The notes under the pieces: generated by a model
Seen by the model: the letters and a program-made list of their open reading frames with translations, nothing else
Told to the model about the DNA's origin: nothing
Databases searched by the model: none
Part shown: positions 7,958-15,301 of the stretch, one piece after another
Position numbering within the stretch: position 1 is the stretch's first letter
How the letters are laid out: each line of letters starts with the position of its first letter
Made by a program: the position numbers and the translations under genes
Origin: Pseudomonadota bacterium
GTDB lineage: Bacteria; Desulfobacterota; Anaeroferrophillalia; Anaeroferrophillales; Tharpellaceae
Assembly: GCA_030641485.1 (NCBI GenBank)
Contig: DAOWHJ010000166.1
Span: 1-20,224, forward strand
Reading direction: 5' to 3'
Length of the DNA stretch: 20,224 nucleotides

Positions 7958-9109
7958 TTGGCTAACAAACCAGGCTTCTTATCTAGACTGAAGAGCGCTT
8001 TTACACGCCAGAAAGATACGGCGGTCGATGTCTCAGACGAGGTTATCGAATCACTTAAAGAGCGGCTTCAGCAAAATCCCAATAACTTCCGACTGCGCCT
8101 CAAACTTGCCGACAGTTATCTAGCTCGTGGCGAACGTGAAGAAGCTTTGGATGAGTACTGTACGAGTGCCCGTCTCTATACAAAACAGGACTTCACCCCC
8201 CTGGCAATTGCAACCTACAAAAAAATACTTAACGAAGAGCCTGAACACCTTGAGGCCAACCTTGAGTTAGGTCACATCTACCAAAACAAAAAGTTCTTTG
8301 CTGATGCCACAACCTACCTACGCCGAGCCTTTGACAATTATCACGCTAACGGCTTAAAGGATAAAGCCCTGCAGCTTCTGGAAACCATTATAGAGATTGC
8401 TCCAGACAAAGAACCTTACCGATTACTGATCAAGGAACTCTTCCCTGAACATCGGGAAAATGCAAAGAGTATCTATTCAGATATCATTGTCACTAAAAAT
8501 GAGGGCTCAAACAAGCCTGAACCATTTCTTGATAACAATGATGAGGAGCTGAGCTTCTTTGATCTGGGTGCAGAACTTGGAGCTGAGATTGACAACATTG
8601 AGAGCAGCTCAGACGACAGTTCAGAAATCTCTGAGGCGATGGATTCGGGCCAACCCCATGGTGTTGAAGAGATTTTTCAAACCTTAAAATCTACCTATAA
8701 AGACGATACAAATGACGCCGATGCAGATAAGTTCCACTACAATCTCGCATTGGCTTACAACGAACTCAAGATGCCGGACCAAGCCTTACATGAAAGTGAG
8801 GAGGCCTTAAAATCAAATAACTTCAGGCTCCCAACTCTGTTACTTAGAAGCCGCATTTTCCTCGACCAAGGGTCTCCGTCATCAGCTCTATCACAGGTCC
8901 AACAAGGTCTCCTGGAGAAGGGATTAACCCTGCAGGATTTTTTAACTTTCAAACTCCAGCTTGGTTTAATATTGAAGGAAATGGGACATCACCCGCAAGC
9001 TCTTGAAGCTTTCCGTGAAGCTCACTCTCTTGACCCGGCAAATCAGGAGTTGGCAAATGAGATCGAAGCTTTGGAGGATTCTGCCAAGTTTGATGCTGTA
9101 CAAGGGTAA
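7958..9109 (+). CDS. Tetratricopeptide repeat protein
   Basis: 383-aa soluble protein without signal peptide or membrane helix. Two blocks of TPR helices (about 42-160 and 256-375) flank an acidic, Ser-rich linker (about 190-250) that includes EELSFFDLGAELGAE. The first block contains DSYLARGEREEALDEY and GHIYQNKKFFADATTYLRRAF; the second ALAYNELKMPDQALHESEEAL and LKEMGHHPQALEAFREAHSLDP. The likely role is a scaffold for protein-protein contacts. The start is TTG at 7958, the only initiation codon near the N-terminus before an in-frame stop at 7940, and no clear Shine-Dalgarno is seen. The basic N-terminus (FLSRLKSAFTRQK) could be amphipathic. It lies upstream of an MglA-like GTPase gene but is separated from it by 352 nt with its own terminator-like palindrome. 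Confidence 0.85.
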   Translation: MANKPGFLSRLKSAFTRQKDTAVDVSDEVIESLKERLQQNPNNFRLRLKLADSYLARGEREEALDEYCTSARLYTKQDFTPLAIATYKKILNEEPEHLEANLELGHIYQNKKFFADATTYLRRAFDNYHANGLKDKALQLLETIIEIAPDKEPYRLLIKELFPEHRENAKSIYSDIIVTKNEGSNKPEPFLDNNDEELSFFDLGAELGAEIDNIESSSDDSSEISEAMDSGQPHGVEEIFQTLKSTYKDDTNDADADKFHYNLALAYNELKMPDQALHESEEALKSNNFRLPTLLLRSRIFLDQGSPSSALSQVQQGLLEKGLTLQDFLTFKLQLGLILKEMGHHPQALEAFREAHSLDPANQELANEIEALEDSAKFDAVQG

Positions 9110-9121
9110 GTAGTGACACCT

Positions 9122-9144
9122 AAAAAATCACGACGTGACTTTTT
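9122..9144 (+). terminator. Putative terminator after the TPR gene
   Basis: A palindrome 13 nt after the TPR stop: AAAAA-n-TCACG pairs with CGTGA-n-TTTTT with one mismatch. The right arm ends in a five-T run, as in an intrinsic terminator. The very short loop and A/T-rich outer stem make it only moderately convincing. It could act in both directions. Confidence 0.45.
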
Positions 9145-9165
9145 CGTCTAATCGAACGTGGCTAT

Positions 9166-9198
9166 CTTGAAAAATTCGCATCGGGGATGCTCTTCAAG
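9166..9198. repeat. Nested hairpin sequence
   Basis: The outer arms CTTGAA (9166-9171) and TTCAAG (9193-9198) enclose a perfect inner stem GCATC (9178-9182) / GATGC (9186-9190) with a GGG loop. Pairing continues imperfectly outward (GGCTAT against GTACC). There is no T-run. It could be part of a structured transcript or the remains of a repeat next to the MITE-like element. Confidence 0.45.
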
Positions 9199-9209
9199 GT
9201 ACCCTGGGA

Positions 9210-9424
9210 GGCTGTCCGAGAATAGCAATTTTCTCAAATCGAGACATGCGAAGAAAATTAACCGTACCGCTGGGGCACTCCCTTCGGTCGGAACATATGC
9301 TTAATATTACGTATTTCACAGATTGTTCCGAAGGAACGTTCTGTGAAATATCTTATGCAAAGCTCCGAGGATATTTTTTTGAGCATAACTAAGAGTTGGG
9401 GGGAAAGGACATTCTCGGACAACC
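9210..9424. mobile_element. MITE-like element, about 215 bp, with 14-bp terminal inverted repeats
   Basis: The ends are GGCTGTCCGAGAAT (9210-9223) and ATTCTCGGACAACC (9411-9424), inverted copies with a single mismatch. No ORF lies inside. Internally there is an AATTTTCT/AGAAAATT inverted repeat (9227-9234, 9252-9259) and a strong central hairpin: TATTTCACAGA (9312-9322) / TCTGTGAAATA (9340-9350) capped by GTTCC-GAA-GGAAC (9325-9337). The terminal repeats, small size, hairpins and lack of coding capacity fit a non-autonomous transposon moved by a transposase encoded elsewhere. No matching target-site duplication is visible, so it is old, or it uses another mechanism, or it is simply a structured intergenic repeat. 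Confidence 0.55.
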
Positions 9425-9435
9425 ACCTAGGTAAT

Positions 9436-9450
9436 TCCGGTCATGCCGGA
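9436..9450. repeat. Small hairpin before the MglA-like gene
   Basis: TCCGG-TCATG-CCGGA, a perfect 5-bp stem with a 5-nt loop, ends 11 nt before the start codon and just upstream of the AGGA ribosome site (9453-9456). It could modulate translation initiation, which is inference. Confidence 0.35.
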
Positions 9451-9461
9451 TCAGGATAACA

Positions 9462-10502
9462 ATGGCAATTTTCAACTACAAAAAAAGAGAAATCAGCGCC
9501 AAGATTGTCTACTACGGCCCGGCGCTTTGCGGCAAAACAACCAACGTTCAATATATCCATCAAAAACTGAACCCGAGACAGAGAGGTGAACTGGTTTCAC
9601 TGGCAACCGATGCCGACCGGACCCTATTTTTTGACTTTTTACCAATTGAACTTGAAAATGTCGGAGGTTTTAAAACCCGCTTTCAAATTTACACAGTTCC
9701 TGGACAGGTCTACTATAATTCTACCCGAAAAGCGGTTCTAACTGGTGTTGATGGGGTAATCTTTGTCGCTGACTCACAAACCTCCATGGAACATGAAAAT
9801 CTTCAAAGCTTTAACAATCTGATTGAAAATCTTAAATATTATAATCGCGACATCGCCCAGCTCCCTTTGATCCTGCAATACAACAAACGCGACCTTGACA
9901 ATGTCATGAGTATCGAAGATCTTGACAAACTCTTCAACCAACCTCACCTGTCGAGCTTTGGTGCTTCGGCGGTTACCGGTAATGGGGTTTTGCAGACCCT
10001 GACTGCCTGTTGTAAACAGGTCCTGCAGGACTTAAAAAACAAGAGTAAACGTACCGAACAGAGTAGCGCCATTAAGCCTACAATAAAACCACCTGTCCAA
10101 CATGATAAGAGTGTGGCCCCTGCACCTAAAGGAAGGCTTTCGCCACCAACAGTGTCGACTGACAAGAGGGCTACCAATAAAATCAACCCTAGCCTTGAAG
10201 CCAGCAAAATACCTAGCCCCCAACAACTTGGCCTGGAACCCAGACAAGCTGTCCCCATTAACTTAAAAAGTGAAGTGCCAGACAATCCTCCGCCATTTGC
10301 TTTCTCTGGTAATAAGGCAGAAGCTTCGCTCGAGACTGGGGCCGAACCATTTACACCAGAGATAGCTCAGGTTGGCAAAGCCCGACTTATTGATCCGCAT
10401 ACAATCACACTGCCTTTGCGTTTAGCAACGGATGCAGATCAACAGTATCTGCTCAACATCGACATAACCCTATCAATTAAAGACTTTTGCAAAACCATCT
10501 AG
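9462..10502 (+). CDS. MglA-like small Ras-family GTPase with long C-terminal extension
   Basis: Cytoplasmic nucleotide switch of the MglA class; relatives set front-rear polarity and motility in Myxococcus with the GAP MglB. Seen in 346 aa: P-loop GPALCGKT (19-26), SLATDADRTLFFDFLP (46-61) as the MglA switch region, VPGQVYY (79-85), VDGVIFVADSQ (97-107), base-specifying NKRD (141-144) and the G5-like SAVTGNG (169-175). Canonical MglA ends near residue 195. Here about 150 residues follow: a Lys/Pro/Ser-rich linker (about 195-300) and a small beta-rich end (about 300-346, ARLIDPHTITLPLRL). AGGA lies 5 nt before the ATG. It is the first gene of a four-gene set. No MglB/roadblock partner is in the window. 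The extension recalls the extended MglA paralogue SofG, but orthology is not claimed. Confidence 0.9.
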   Translation: MAIFNYKKREISAKIVYYGPALCGKTTNVQYIHQKLNPRQRGELVSLATDADRTLFFDFLPIELENVGGFKTRFQIYTVPGQVYYNSTRKAVLTGVDGVIFVADSQTSMEHENLQSFNNLIENLKYYNRDIAQLPLILQYNKRDLDNVMSIEDLDKLFNQPHLSSFGASAVTGNGVLQTLTACCKQVLQDLKNKSKRTEQSSAIKPTIKPPVQHDKSVAPAPKGRLSPPTVSTDKRATNKINPSLEASKIPSPQQLGLEPRQAVPINLKSEVPDNPPPFAFSGNKAEASLETGAEPFTPEIAQVGKARLIDPHTITLPLRLATDADQQYLLNIDITLSIKDFCKTI

Positions 10503-10517
10503 GAGGATGTCTGAAAC

Positions 10518-12404
10518 ATGACTGCAGAAAGAGTATATTGTAAAAGGTTTTACCAGATCTCTTTTTCAGGACTCTTGAGTGCATTCATCTTACTCTGGGC
10601 TTTATCCAACCCCACAGGGTGTTGGGCTAATACCACCATCAAGGAGGCTTGGCAGGGGGTCATACTCGCCCCGACAACCTCGGTTAAGACCTTACAACCT
10701 GCACTCAACCAATTCACAAACAAACAGCGTCAAAATAACATTAAAAATGCTAGCATTTACTCTTTAGCCCTCATTAATATGGCTGAAGAAAAAGGACTCT
10801 CACCGTCAGTTAAAGAACTACTTACCACAACTGCCATAGCGATCTCCCCAAGCTACTCCTTCCCTGAAACTGCCTACAGCAAGCTAATGTTCCGACAACA
10901 CAGATATCTAACATCATTGATAAGCTTCTTTAAGGCTGTAAAGAAATTTCAGCGCAATCCTCTCGAAAGCCTTTACGCCTCAACTTTTTTCTGGCTTGCT
11001 GTAGCCTTTACCCCACTAACCCTGCTCTTTTTTTCTGCTCTTTTTTTCAGTGTTAAGTACTACCGAGCTTTTTGTGAAATGGGTTGGTTAAAGTTGAGTC
11101 GCAAAGGGGGACTTACAACCCTGTGTACAGCTCTCGCTGCGGCAATCCTTTTCATAACTGTGCCCGCCCCACTGCCAAGCCTTCTCCTTTTAGCCATAGC
11201 TTTAGCCTTACTGGCAACCAGACGCGACATTATTACTTTGAGTCTCCTGGTCACAGCTCTATTAATTGTACCATTAGCCTACGAAAAAGGGATGGCCTCA
11301 CTGTTGGCTTTAGATTCTTCCTTTTTCAAGGCCGCCCGATCTTCCTCATCTGGCGTCAGAAACCAAAACGGCAAGGGTGATGAGTTCAGACTCCCGGCCA
11401 CCAACCAGAGCCAGCTCACCCTCCAACTCTTCTCGCAAGCTGAGTCTGCTCACCAGCGCCAGGAATACGCTGAAGCTGAAATTTTCTTAAAAAAAATCAT
11501 CTCTCATAAAATTGAAATCGGTGCAGTTTACAACAATCTCGCCAATTTTTATTTTCTTCAAGGTAACTACGAAGAGAGTGAATTGCTGTTTATAAAGGCG
11601 GGTAAGCTTGAAAAAAAATCTGGTGTCCCTTACTACAATCTTAGCCGGACCTATATTCAACAAAATTTTGACCTTGAAAAAAGTTCTAAAGCATTAGAGT
11701 TGGCTTTCAAACGCGACCCCAGCTTGAGTATCATACAAACTACCGATGACAACCGTAAACCGACCCTGCAGACTGAAACAAAATTAATATTTATGAGCCT
11801 GCCCGATAATTTTTACCGACGTTACGCCGATGCGCAACCAGGCAAAGAGATCTATCTACCGGAGTTTCTCCAGAGAATTCTATTCCCCAGAGCCAATCGA
11901 TCACTATATTTCGCCTTGGTCATTTTCTCAATTTGCAGCCTTTTATATCTATTACGAAAGACTCCAGGCAACCGCCGAATATGTTCAGATTGCGGACACC
12001 TGTTTCACCCAATCCAAAAACTCAAAGAGAAACAATGCCCTGTTTGTTACCTGAATACTCAATCACAAAAACACTCCCTATTAAATACTCTGGAGGAGAC
12101 CCCAAACCGACAACCTGTAAGCATGTCAACCATCAGTCTAGCCACGATCGGCGCTCTACTCCCAGGTTTTTACCAACTTATAGCCGGCAATTTACTGATC
12201 GCTGCGGCCCTGATGATTCCGACTACCATCTGGCTCTATAACTTCATCATCTTCCAAACCGGTATCATGGCCCCTTTTCCACCATCATCTTCGTGGCTGA
12301 ACACTGTTTTCCCCGGCATAATCTGGTTAACTAACTTTATCGTATTGACATTTTTAATTATTTTTCGTCACGGCACTACAAAATTATCTAGGAGCCGCCC
12401 ATGA
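10518..12404 (+). CDS. Membrane protein with TPR-like domain and zinc ribbon
   Basis: 628-aa multidomain membrane protein of unknown function. In order: signal-like N-terminus (about 12-37, cleavage plausible after CWA); an extra-cytoplasmic helical region to about 150; a helix at 153-180; two to three helices at 198-257; a Ser-rich linker; TPR-like repeats (about 300-400, with AEIFLKKIISHKIEIGAVYNNLANFYFLQGNYEESELLF); a helix at 462-479; a zinc ribbon C489-x2-C492...C507-x2-C510; and two C-terminal helices (541-577, 597-616), the first with an LPGFYQLIAGN motif like small membrane-protein domains. An AGGAGG overlaps the preceding stop codon, 11 nt before the ATG. It overlaps the next gene by 4 nt (ATGA). 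Co-transcription with the GTPase suggests a membrane partner for it, which is inference. Confidence 0.75.
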   Translation: MTAERVYCKRFYQISFSGLLSAFILLWALSNPTGCWANTTIKEAWQGVILAPTTSVKTLQPALNQFTNKQRQNNIKNASIYSLALINMAEEKGLSPSVKELLTTTAIAISPSYSFPETAYSKLMFRQHRYLTSLISFFKAVKKFQRNPLESLYASTFFWLAVAFTPLTLLFFSALFFSVKYYRAFCEMGWLKLSRKGGLTTLCTALAAAILFITVPAPLPSLLLLAIALALLATRRDIITLSLLVTALLIVPLAYEKGMASLLALDSSFFKAARSSSSGVRNQNGKGDEFRLPATNQSQLTLQLFSQAESAHQRQEYAEAEIFLKKIISHKIEIGAVYNNLANFYFLQGNYEESELLFIKAGKLEKKSGVPYYNLSRTYIQQNFDLEKSSKALELAFKRDPSLSIIQTTDDNRKPTLQTETKLIFMSLPDNFYRRYADAQPGKEIYLPEFLQRILFPRANRSLYFALVIFSICSLLYLLRKTPGNRRICSDCGHLFHPIQKLKEKQCPVCYLNTQSQKHSLLNTLEETPNRQPVSMSTISLATIGALLPGFYQLIAGNLLIAAALMIPTTIWLYNFIIFQTGIMAPFPPSSSWLNTVFPGIIWLTNFIVLTFLIIFRHGTTKLSRSRP

Positions 12405-13453
12405 GTAGTCCCCGGGTCGCTAAAGGCTTAAATGCTAATCTTGAAAATTTTGAGCTGACCGATGTGATGCAACTTATCACCCAACAGGTAAAGTGTGGAG
12501 TGCTTAATGTTGAGGGTAGCAACGGAAGCTGTTCATGGTCTTTCAATGAAGGTAGCCTGGTCGATTTTGATTGCAACTTTCCCGGCCACGTCCTTGACCT
12601 TAAAAACATCCTGCAACAAAGTGGCATAATCAATGACAAAAGTCTAATTTTACTTCATGAAACAGAGAATTTAAGTTCTGCCCACGCACTTGAGAAAGCC
12701 CTTGTTAAAAACAATTTCTGCAACCGTGAGGAACTGGAGAAGACCAATCTACGCCGACTGATAGAATCATTCATAATTACCCTGCAGTGGACCAAGGGAC
12801 GTTACAAATTCATACCCACCAGTGAAGTTAAAAATCATGCCTTTCTCGCCCCACAGGACGCTAACTTCATTATTCTCGAAGCCTTGAGACAGATTGATGA
12901 GATGGCAGTGATGAAGAAAAGGCTTCAGCCCTTGGAGAGGATTTACGAATCGACTCTGGCCTTAACTCGAGATGAGTCTTTGGGCGTGGAAGATAACCTT
13001 TTTCAAGAAGGCCTTAAAGATCAGTTTGACCTCGATGAATTTGAGGTTTACAAACTTCTTGATGGCCGACGCTCCTTAAATGAGATTCTTGAAAGCTCAA
13101 TAACCGGCCAATTTCACACCTGCTGTACTATTTTAGACTTCCTGGATCGCAATATCATTGCCCCGATAAGCGTAGATAGCAGAAAACCCTTTGAACGCGG
13201 CCGGAATCGAAACTTAAGCGGAATTGCATTGCTTATATTAAGTTGTGCCCTGCTTATTTCAACCTACCTTGCGATCAACCCCATTAACAACTCTAAAGTG
13301 ACAGGTAATCCGACCCTGTTTTCAGCGATAATTGAAAACCTCAAGGCCGACCAGCAAAAGTTGCAACAACAGACCCGCAAGCTACTACAAATCAACAATA
13401 CTTATGAAGATAGAGAATTAAAAGGGAGCTTAGTCGATGACGGTAAACTATAA
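12401..13453 (+). CDS. DUF4388 (PATAN) domain protein with C-terminal membrane anchor
   Basis: 350 aa. The N-terminal PATAN/DUF4388 domain (about 8-165) has ANLENFELTDVMQLITQQ, CGVLNVEG, and SWSFNEGSLVDFDCNFPG; such domains occur in regulatory and polarity-type proteins and are thought to mediate protein contacts. A winged-helix-like segment often found behind DUF4388 follows (about 208-255: FEVYKLLDGRRSLNEIL then TILDFLDRNII). After a basic stretch (RKPFERGRNRN) comes one membrane helix (272-292) and a Gln/Lys-rich coiled-coil-like tail. Topology by the positive-inside rule puts the PATAN part in the cytoplasm. AGGAG lies 6 nt before the ATG, which overlaps the upstream stop by 4 nt. Its end overlaps the aldolase gene by 17 nt. 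It is a probable adaptor in the MglA-like module. Confidence 0.82.
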   Translation: MSSPRVAKGLNANLENFELTDVMQLITQQVKCGVLNVEGSNGSCSWSFNEGSLVDFDCNFPGHVLDLKNILQQSGIINDKSLILLHETENLSSAHALEKALVKNNFCNREELEKTNLRRLIESFIITLQWTKGRYKFIPTSEVKNHAFLAPQDANFIILEALRQIDEMAVMKKRLQPLERIYESTLALTRDESLGVEDNLFQEGLKDQFDLDEFEVYKLLDGRRSLNEILESSITGQFHTCCTILDFLDRNIIAPISVDSRKPFERGRNRNLSGIALLILSCALLISTYLAINPINNSKVTGNPTLFSAIIENLKADQQKLQQQTRKLLQINNTYEDRELKGSLVDDGKL

Positions 13454-14432
13454 AGATCTAGGTTTTGTTAACACTAGAGAGATGTTTAAAAAAGCTTTTG
13501 CAGATGGCTATGCAGTCCCTGCCTACAATTTCAACAATATGGAACAACTTCAGGCAATCATTAACGGTTGCGGCAAATCAAACTCTCCGGTTATCATTCA
13601 AGTCTCAAGTGGGGCCCGTAATTATGCTGACCAGACCCTGCTTAGGTACCTTGCTGAAGGAGCAGTTGCTATGGCCCGCAAGGCCGACTATAAAAATCCG
13701 ATCGCCCTTCATTTAGACCACGGAGACTCTTATGAACTCTGTGTCTCGTGCATTGAAAGCGGCTTCTCTTCAGTCATGATCGACGGTTCTCACCTGCCCT
13801 ACGATGAGAACGTTGCACTTACCAACAAAGTTGTTGCATACGCAAAACGGTACTCGGTTTCGGTCGAAGGAGAACTCGGGATACTGGCCGGAATTGAGGA
13901 CGATGTTATTGCCGCAAAATCGATCTACACCGACCCCGAGCAGGTTGAAGACTTTGTCAACCGAACCGGGGTTGACTCGCTCGCAATCTCTATCGGTACA
14001 TCTCATGGCGCCTACAAATTCAAACCGGCCCAATGCACTCGCAATAAACAGGGCGTTCTGGTCCCACCAGCACTTAGATTCGACATTTTAGATGAGATTG
14101 AAAGAAGGATCCCGGGTTTTGCAATTGTCCTGCACGGCTCAAGCTCAGTGCTTCCTGAATACGTCAACACTATCAACCAGAATGGCGGACAACTTGAGGC
14201 GGCCATAGGTATCCCAGCGGAACAATTACGACAAGCTGCTAAATCGGCGGTCTGTAAAATCAATATCGACTCCGACGGCCGCTTGGTAATGACAGCAATA
14301 ATCCGTAAGATATTTAATGAAAAGCCACAAGAGTTTGACCCCAGAAAATATCTGGGCCCAGCACGTGATGCACTGACAAAAATGATTATTGAAAAAAACA
14401 GATTGGTTTTAGGTAGTGCCGACAGGTGCTGA
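13437..14432 (+). CDS. fba: Class II fructose-bisphosphate aldolase
   Basis: Zn-dependent cleavage and formation of fructose-1,6-bisphosphate in glycolysis and gluconeogenesis; cytoplasmic. Seen in 331 aa: AVPAYNFNN (26-34) N-terminal signature, HLDHGDS (92-98) containing the catalytic Asp94 and metal ligand His95, SVMIDGSHLPYDEN (112-125), EGELG (144-148), SIGTSHGAYKF (185-195) with ligand His190, VLHGSSS (231-237) with ligand His233, and KINIDSDGR near the end. Length and motifs fit the short tetrameric class II type. The ATG lies inside the end of the DUF4388 gene, 17-nt overlap, with GGGAG 8 nt upstream, so translation is probably coupled. A core metabolic enzyme ending a GTPase/PATAN operon is unusual. 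It converges on the J-domain gene, 20 nt apart. Confidence 0.95.
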   Translation: MTVNYKDLGFVNTREMFKKAFADGYAVPAYNFNNMEQLQAIINGCGKSNSPVIIQVSSGARNYADQTLLRYLAEGAVAMARKADYKNPIALHLDHGDSYELCVSCIESGFSSVMIDGSHLPYDENVALTNKVVAYAKRYSVSVEGELGILAGIEDDVIAAKSIYTDPEQVEDFVNRTGVDSLAISIGTSHGAYKFKPAQCTRNKQGVLVPPALRFDILDEIERRIPGFAIVLHGSSSVLPEYVNTINQNGGQLEAAIGIPAEQLRQAAKSAVCKINIDSDGRLVMTAIIRKIFNEKPQEFDPRKYLGPARDALTKMIIEKNRLVLGSADRC

Positions 14433-14452
14433 CGTGGCACTAAGAAACTGTC

Positions 14453-15295
14453 CTAAAGAAAGACCCCAAAAAAGCGCCGAAAAAAATTGCCCTCGACTAG
14501 AGCCTGTTCATTGTGGTCGTGAAGATCTGATAGTAACTGATTGATAAGCCTTTTATTTAAGAGATTTTGCTCAATAAAGTACTCACCCAAAGGTTGTTGT
14601 TTTGTCCGCTGAAAATGGATCATTGTATCAACCTGAAATTGAGAAAGCAGCCCCAACTCCACTGCACACTCACCGAAACGACCTGGTCCACCCCCCTGAA
14701 ATCGAACTTTAAGAACAGCTTCGACCTGACTGTTATTAAGCCGACCCCAACGCTTGGATAGATCTCCAAGACGGGGACGCTGGCGCCGCTGCCAAACCAG
14801 AGCCTTGGCTAAATCAGTGTGAGAGATAAAGCCCGAATAATTTAAAAAAAGGCCAAAAGGCAGGGGCCGCTGGGGCAATTTAACCCCAGAATCACCACCT
14901 CTGCAGGAAGTACGACTTGAAGAACGATAAGTTCTATGTCTACCGGCCGGCCCAGCCGCACGACGCTCTTTGACTAAAGGACTACTCCCTGCAACCAGCC
15001 CTCCTCGGGCCGGAGTCCACAACCCATTCTCCCTGACCCTGACAAAATTCTTCAACGTCCCATATGCACCTGCAACCCGACGAAAGTTAGCAGCCTGACG
15101 TTGTAAAATCAAGATATCAGCTCCTGGAAAACGATCAGGATGAGTCGCTTTGGCGCGGTGACGGTAGGCATCACGAATACCCTCGGCCTGAAGGTAAGCC
15201 AAAAAATCACGACTTAGCGAAATTTTAGAACCAAACAGGACCCGACAGGCTGCAAAAACCTCCTGTTCCTGAGTAAGAGAGAAACTATTCACCAT
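14453..15295 (-). CDS. J-domain protein with C-terminal MshEN-like repeats
   Basis: 280 aa, not DnaJ itself. The N-terminal J-domain-like region (about 10-85) carries the HPD tripeptide (52-54) in YRHRAKATHPDRF, which in the family stimulates DnaK ATPase, and a following helix RQAANFRRVAGAYGTL. There is no Gly/Phe region and no CxxCxGxG zinc centre. A basic Ser/Arg/Gly linker (about 95-140) leads to at least three repeats (about 148-258) of the type LG...-G.L...Q...-L..Q, such as RFGECAVELGLLSQFQVDTMIHFQ, resembling MshEN/GspE N-terminal repeats that in other proteins bind c-di-GMP or mediate assembly. An F-rich basic tail (FFRRFFGVFL) could touch the membrane. It starts 6 nt after the UbiD gene, so it is co-transcribed with it. 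Confidence 0.75.
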   Translation of the reverse strand: MVNSFSLTQEQEVFAACRVLFGSKISLSRDFLAYLQAEGIRDAYRHRAKATHPDRFPGADILILQRQAANFRRVAGAYGTLKNFVRVRENGLWTPARGGLVAGSSPLVKERRAAGPAGRHRTYRSSSRTSCRGGDSGVKLPQRPLPFGLFLNYSGFISHTDLAKALVWQRRQRPRLGDLSKRWGRLNNSQVEAVLKVRFQGGGPGRFGECAVELGLLSQFQVDTMIHFQRTKQQPLGEYFIEQNLLNKRLINQLLSDLHDHNEQALVEGNFFRRFFGVFL

Positions 15296-15301
15296 CCACG
15301 C

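Larger units (their letters stand above)
9110..9461. other. 352-nt gene-free stretch between the TPR and MglA-like genes
   Basis: No credible ORF on either strand. The stretch is unusually rich in inverted repeats: a terminator-like palindrome (9122-9144), a nested hairpin (9166-9198), the 215-bp element with inverted ends (9210-9424) and a small hairpin before the GTPase gene (9436-9450). A promoter for the GTPase operon is expected here or inside the element but was not identified. Confidence 0.6.

Noticed and set aside
9944..10285. Long open frame on the minus strand opposite the GTPase linker
   Set aside because: It is the antisense of a low-complexity Lys/Pro/Ser coding stretch, has no recognisable domain and no ribosome site.
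14415..14441. AGTGCC/GGCACT inverted repeat between the aldolase and J-domain genes as a bidirectional terminator
   Set aside because: Only 6 bp with a 15-nt loop and no T-run on either strand; it also overlaps the end of the aldolase coding region.
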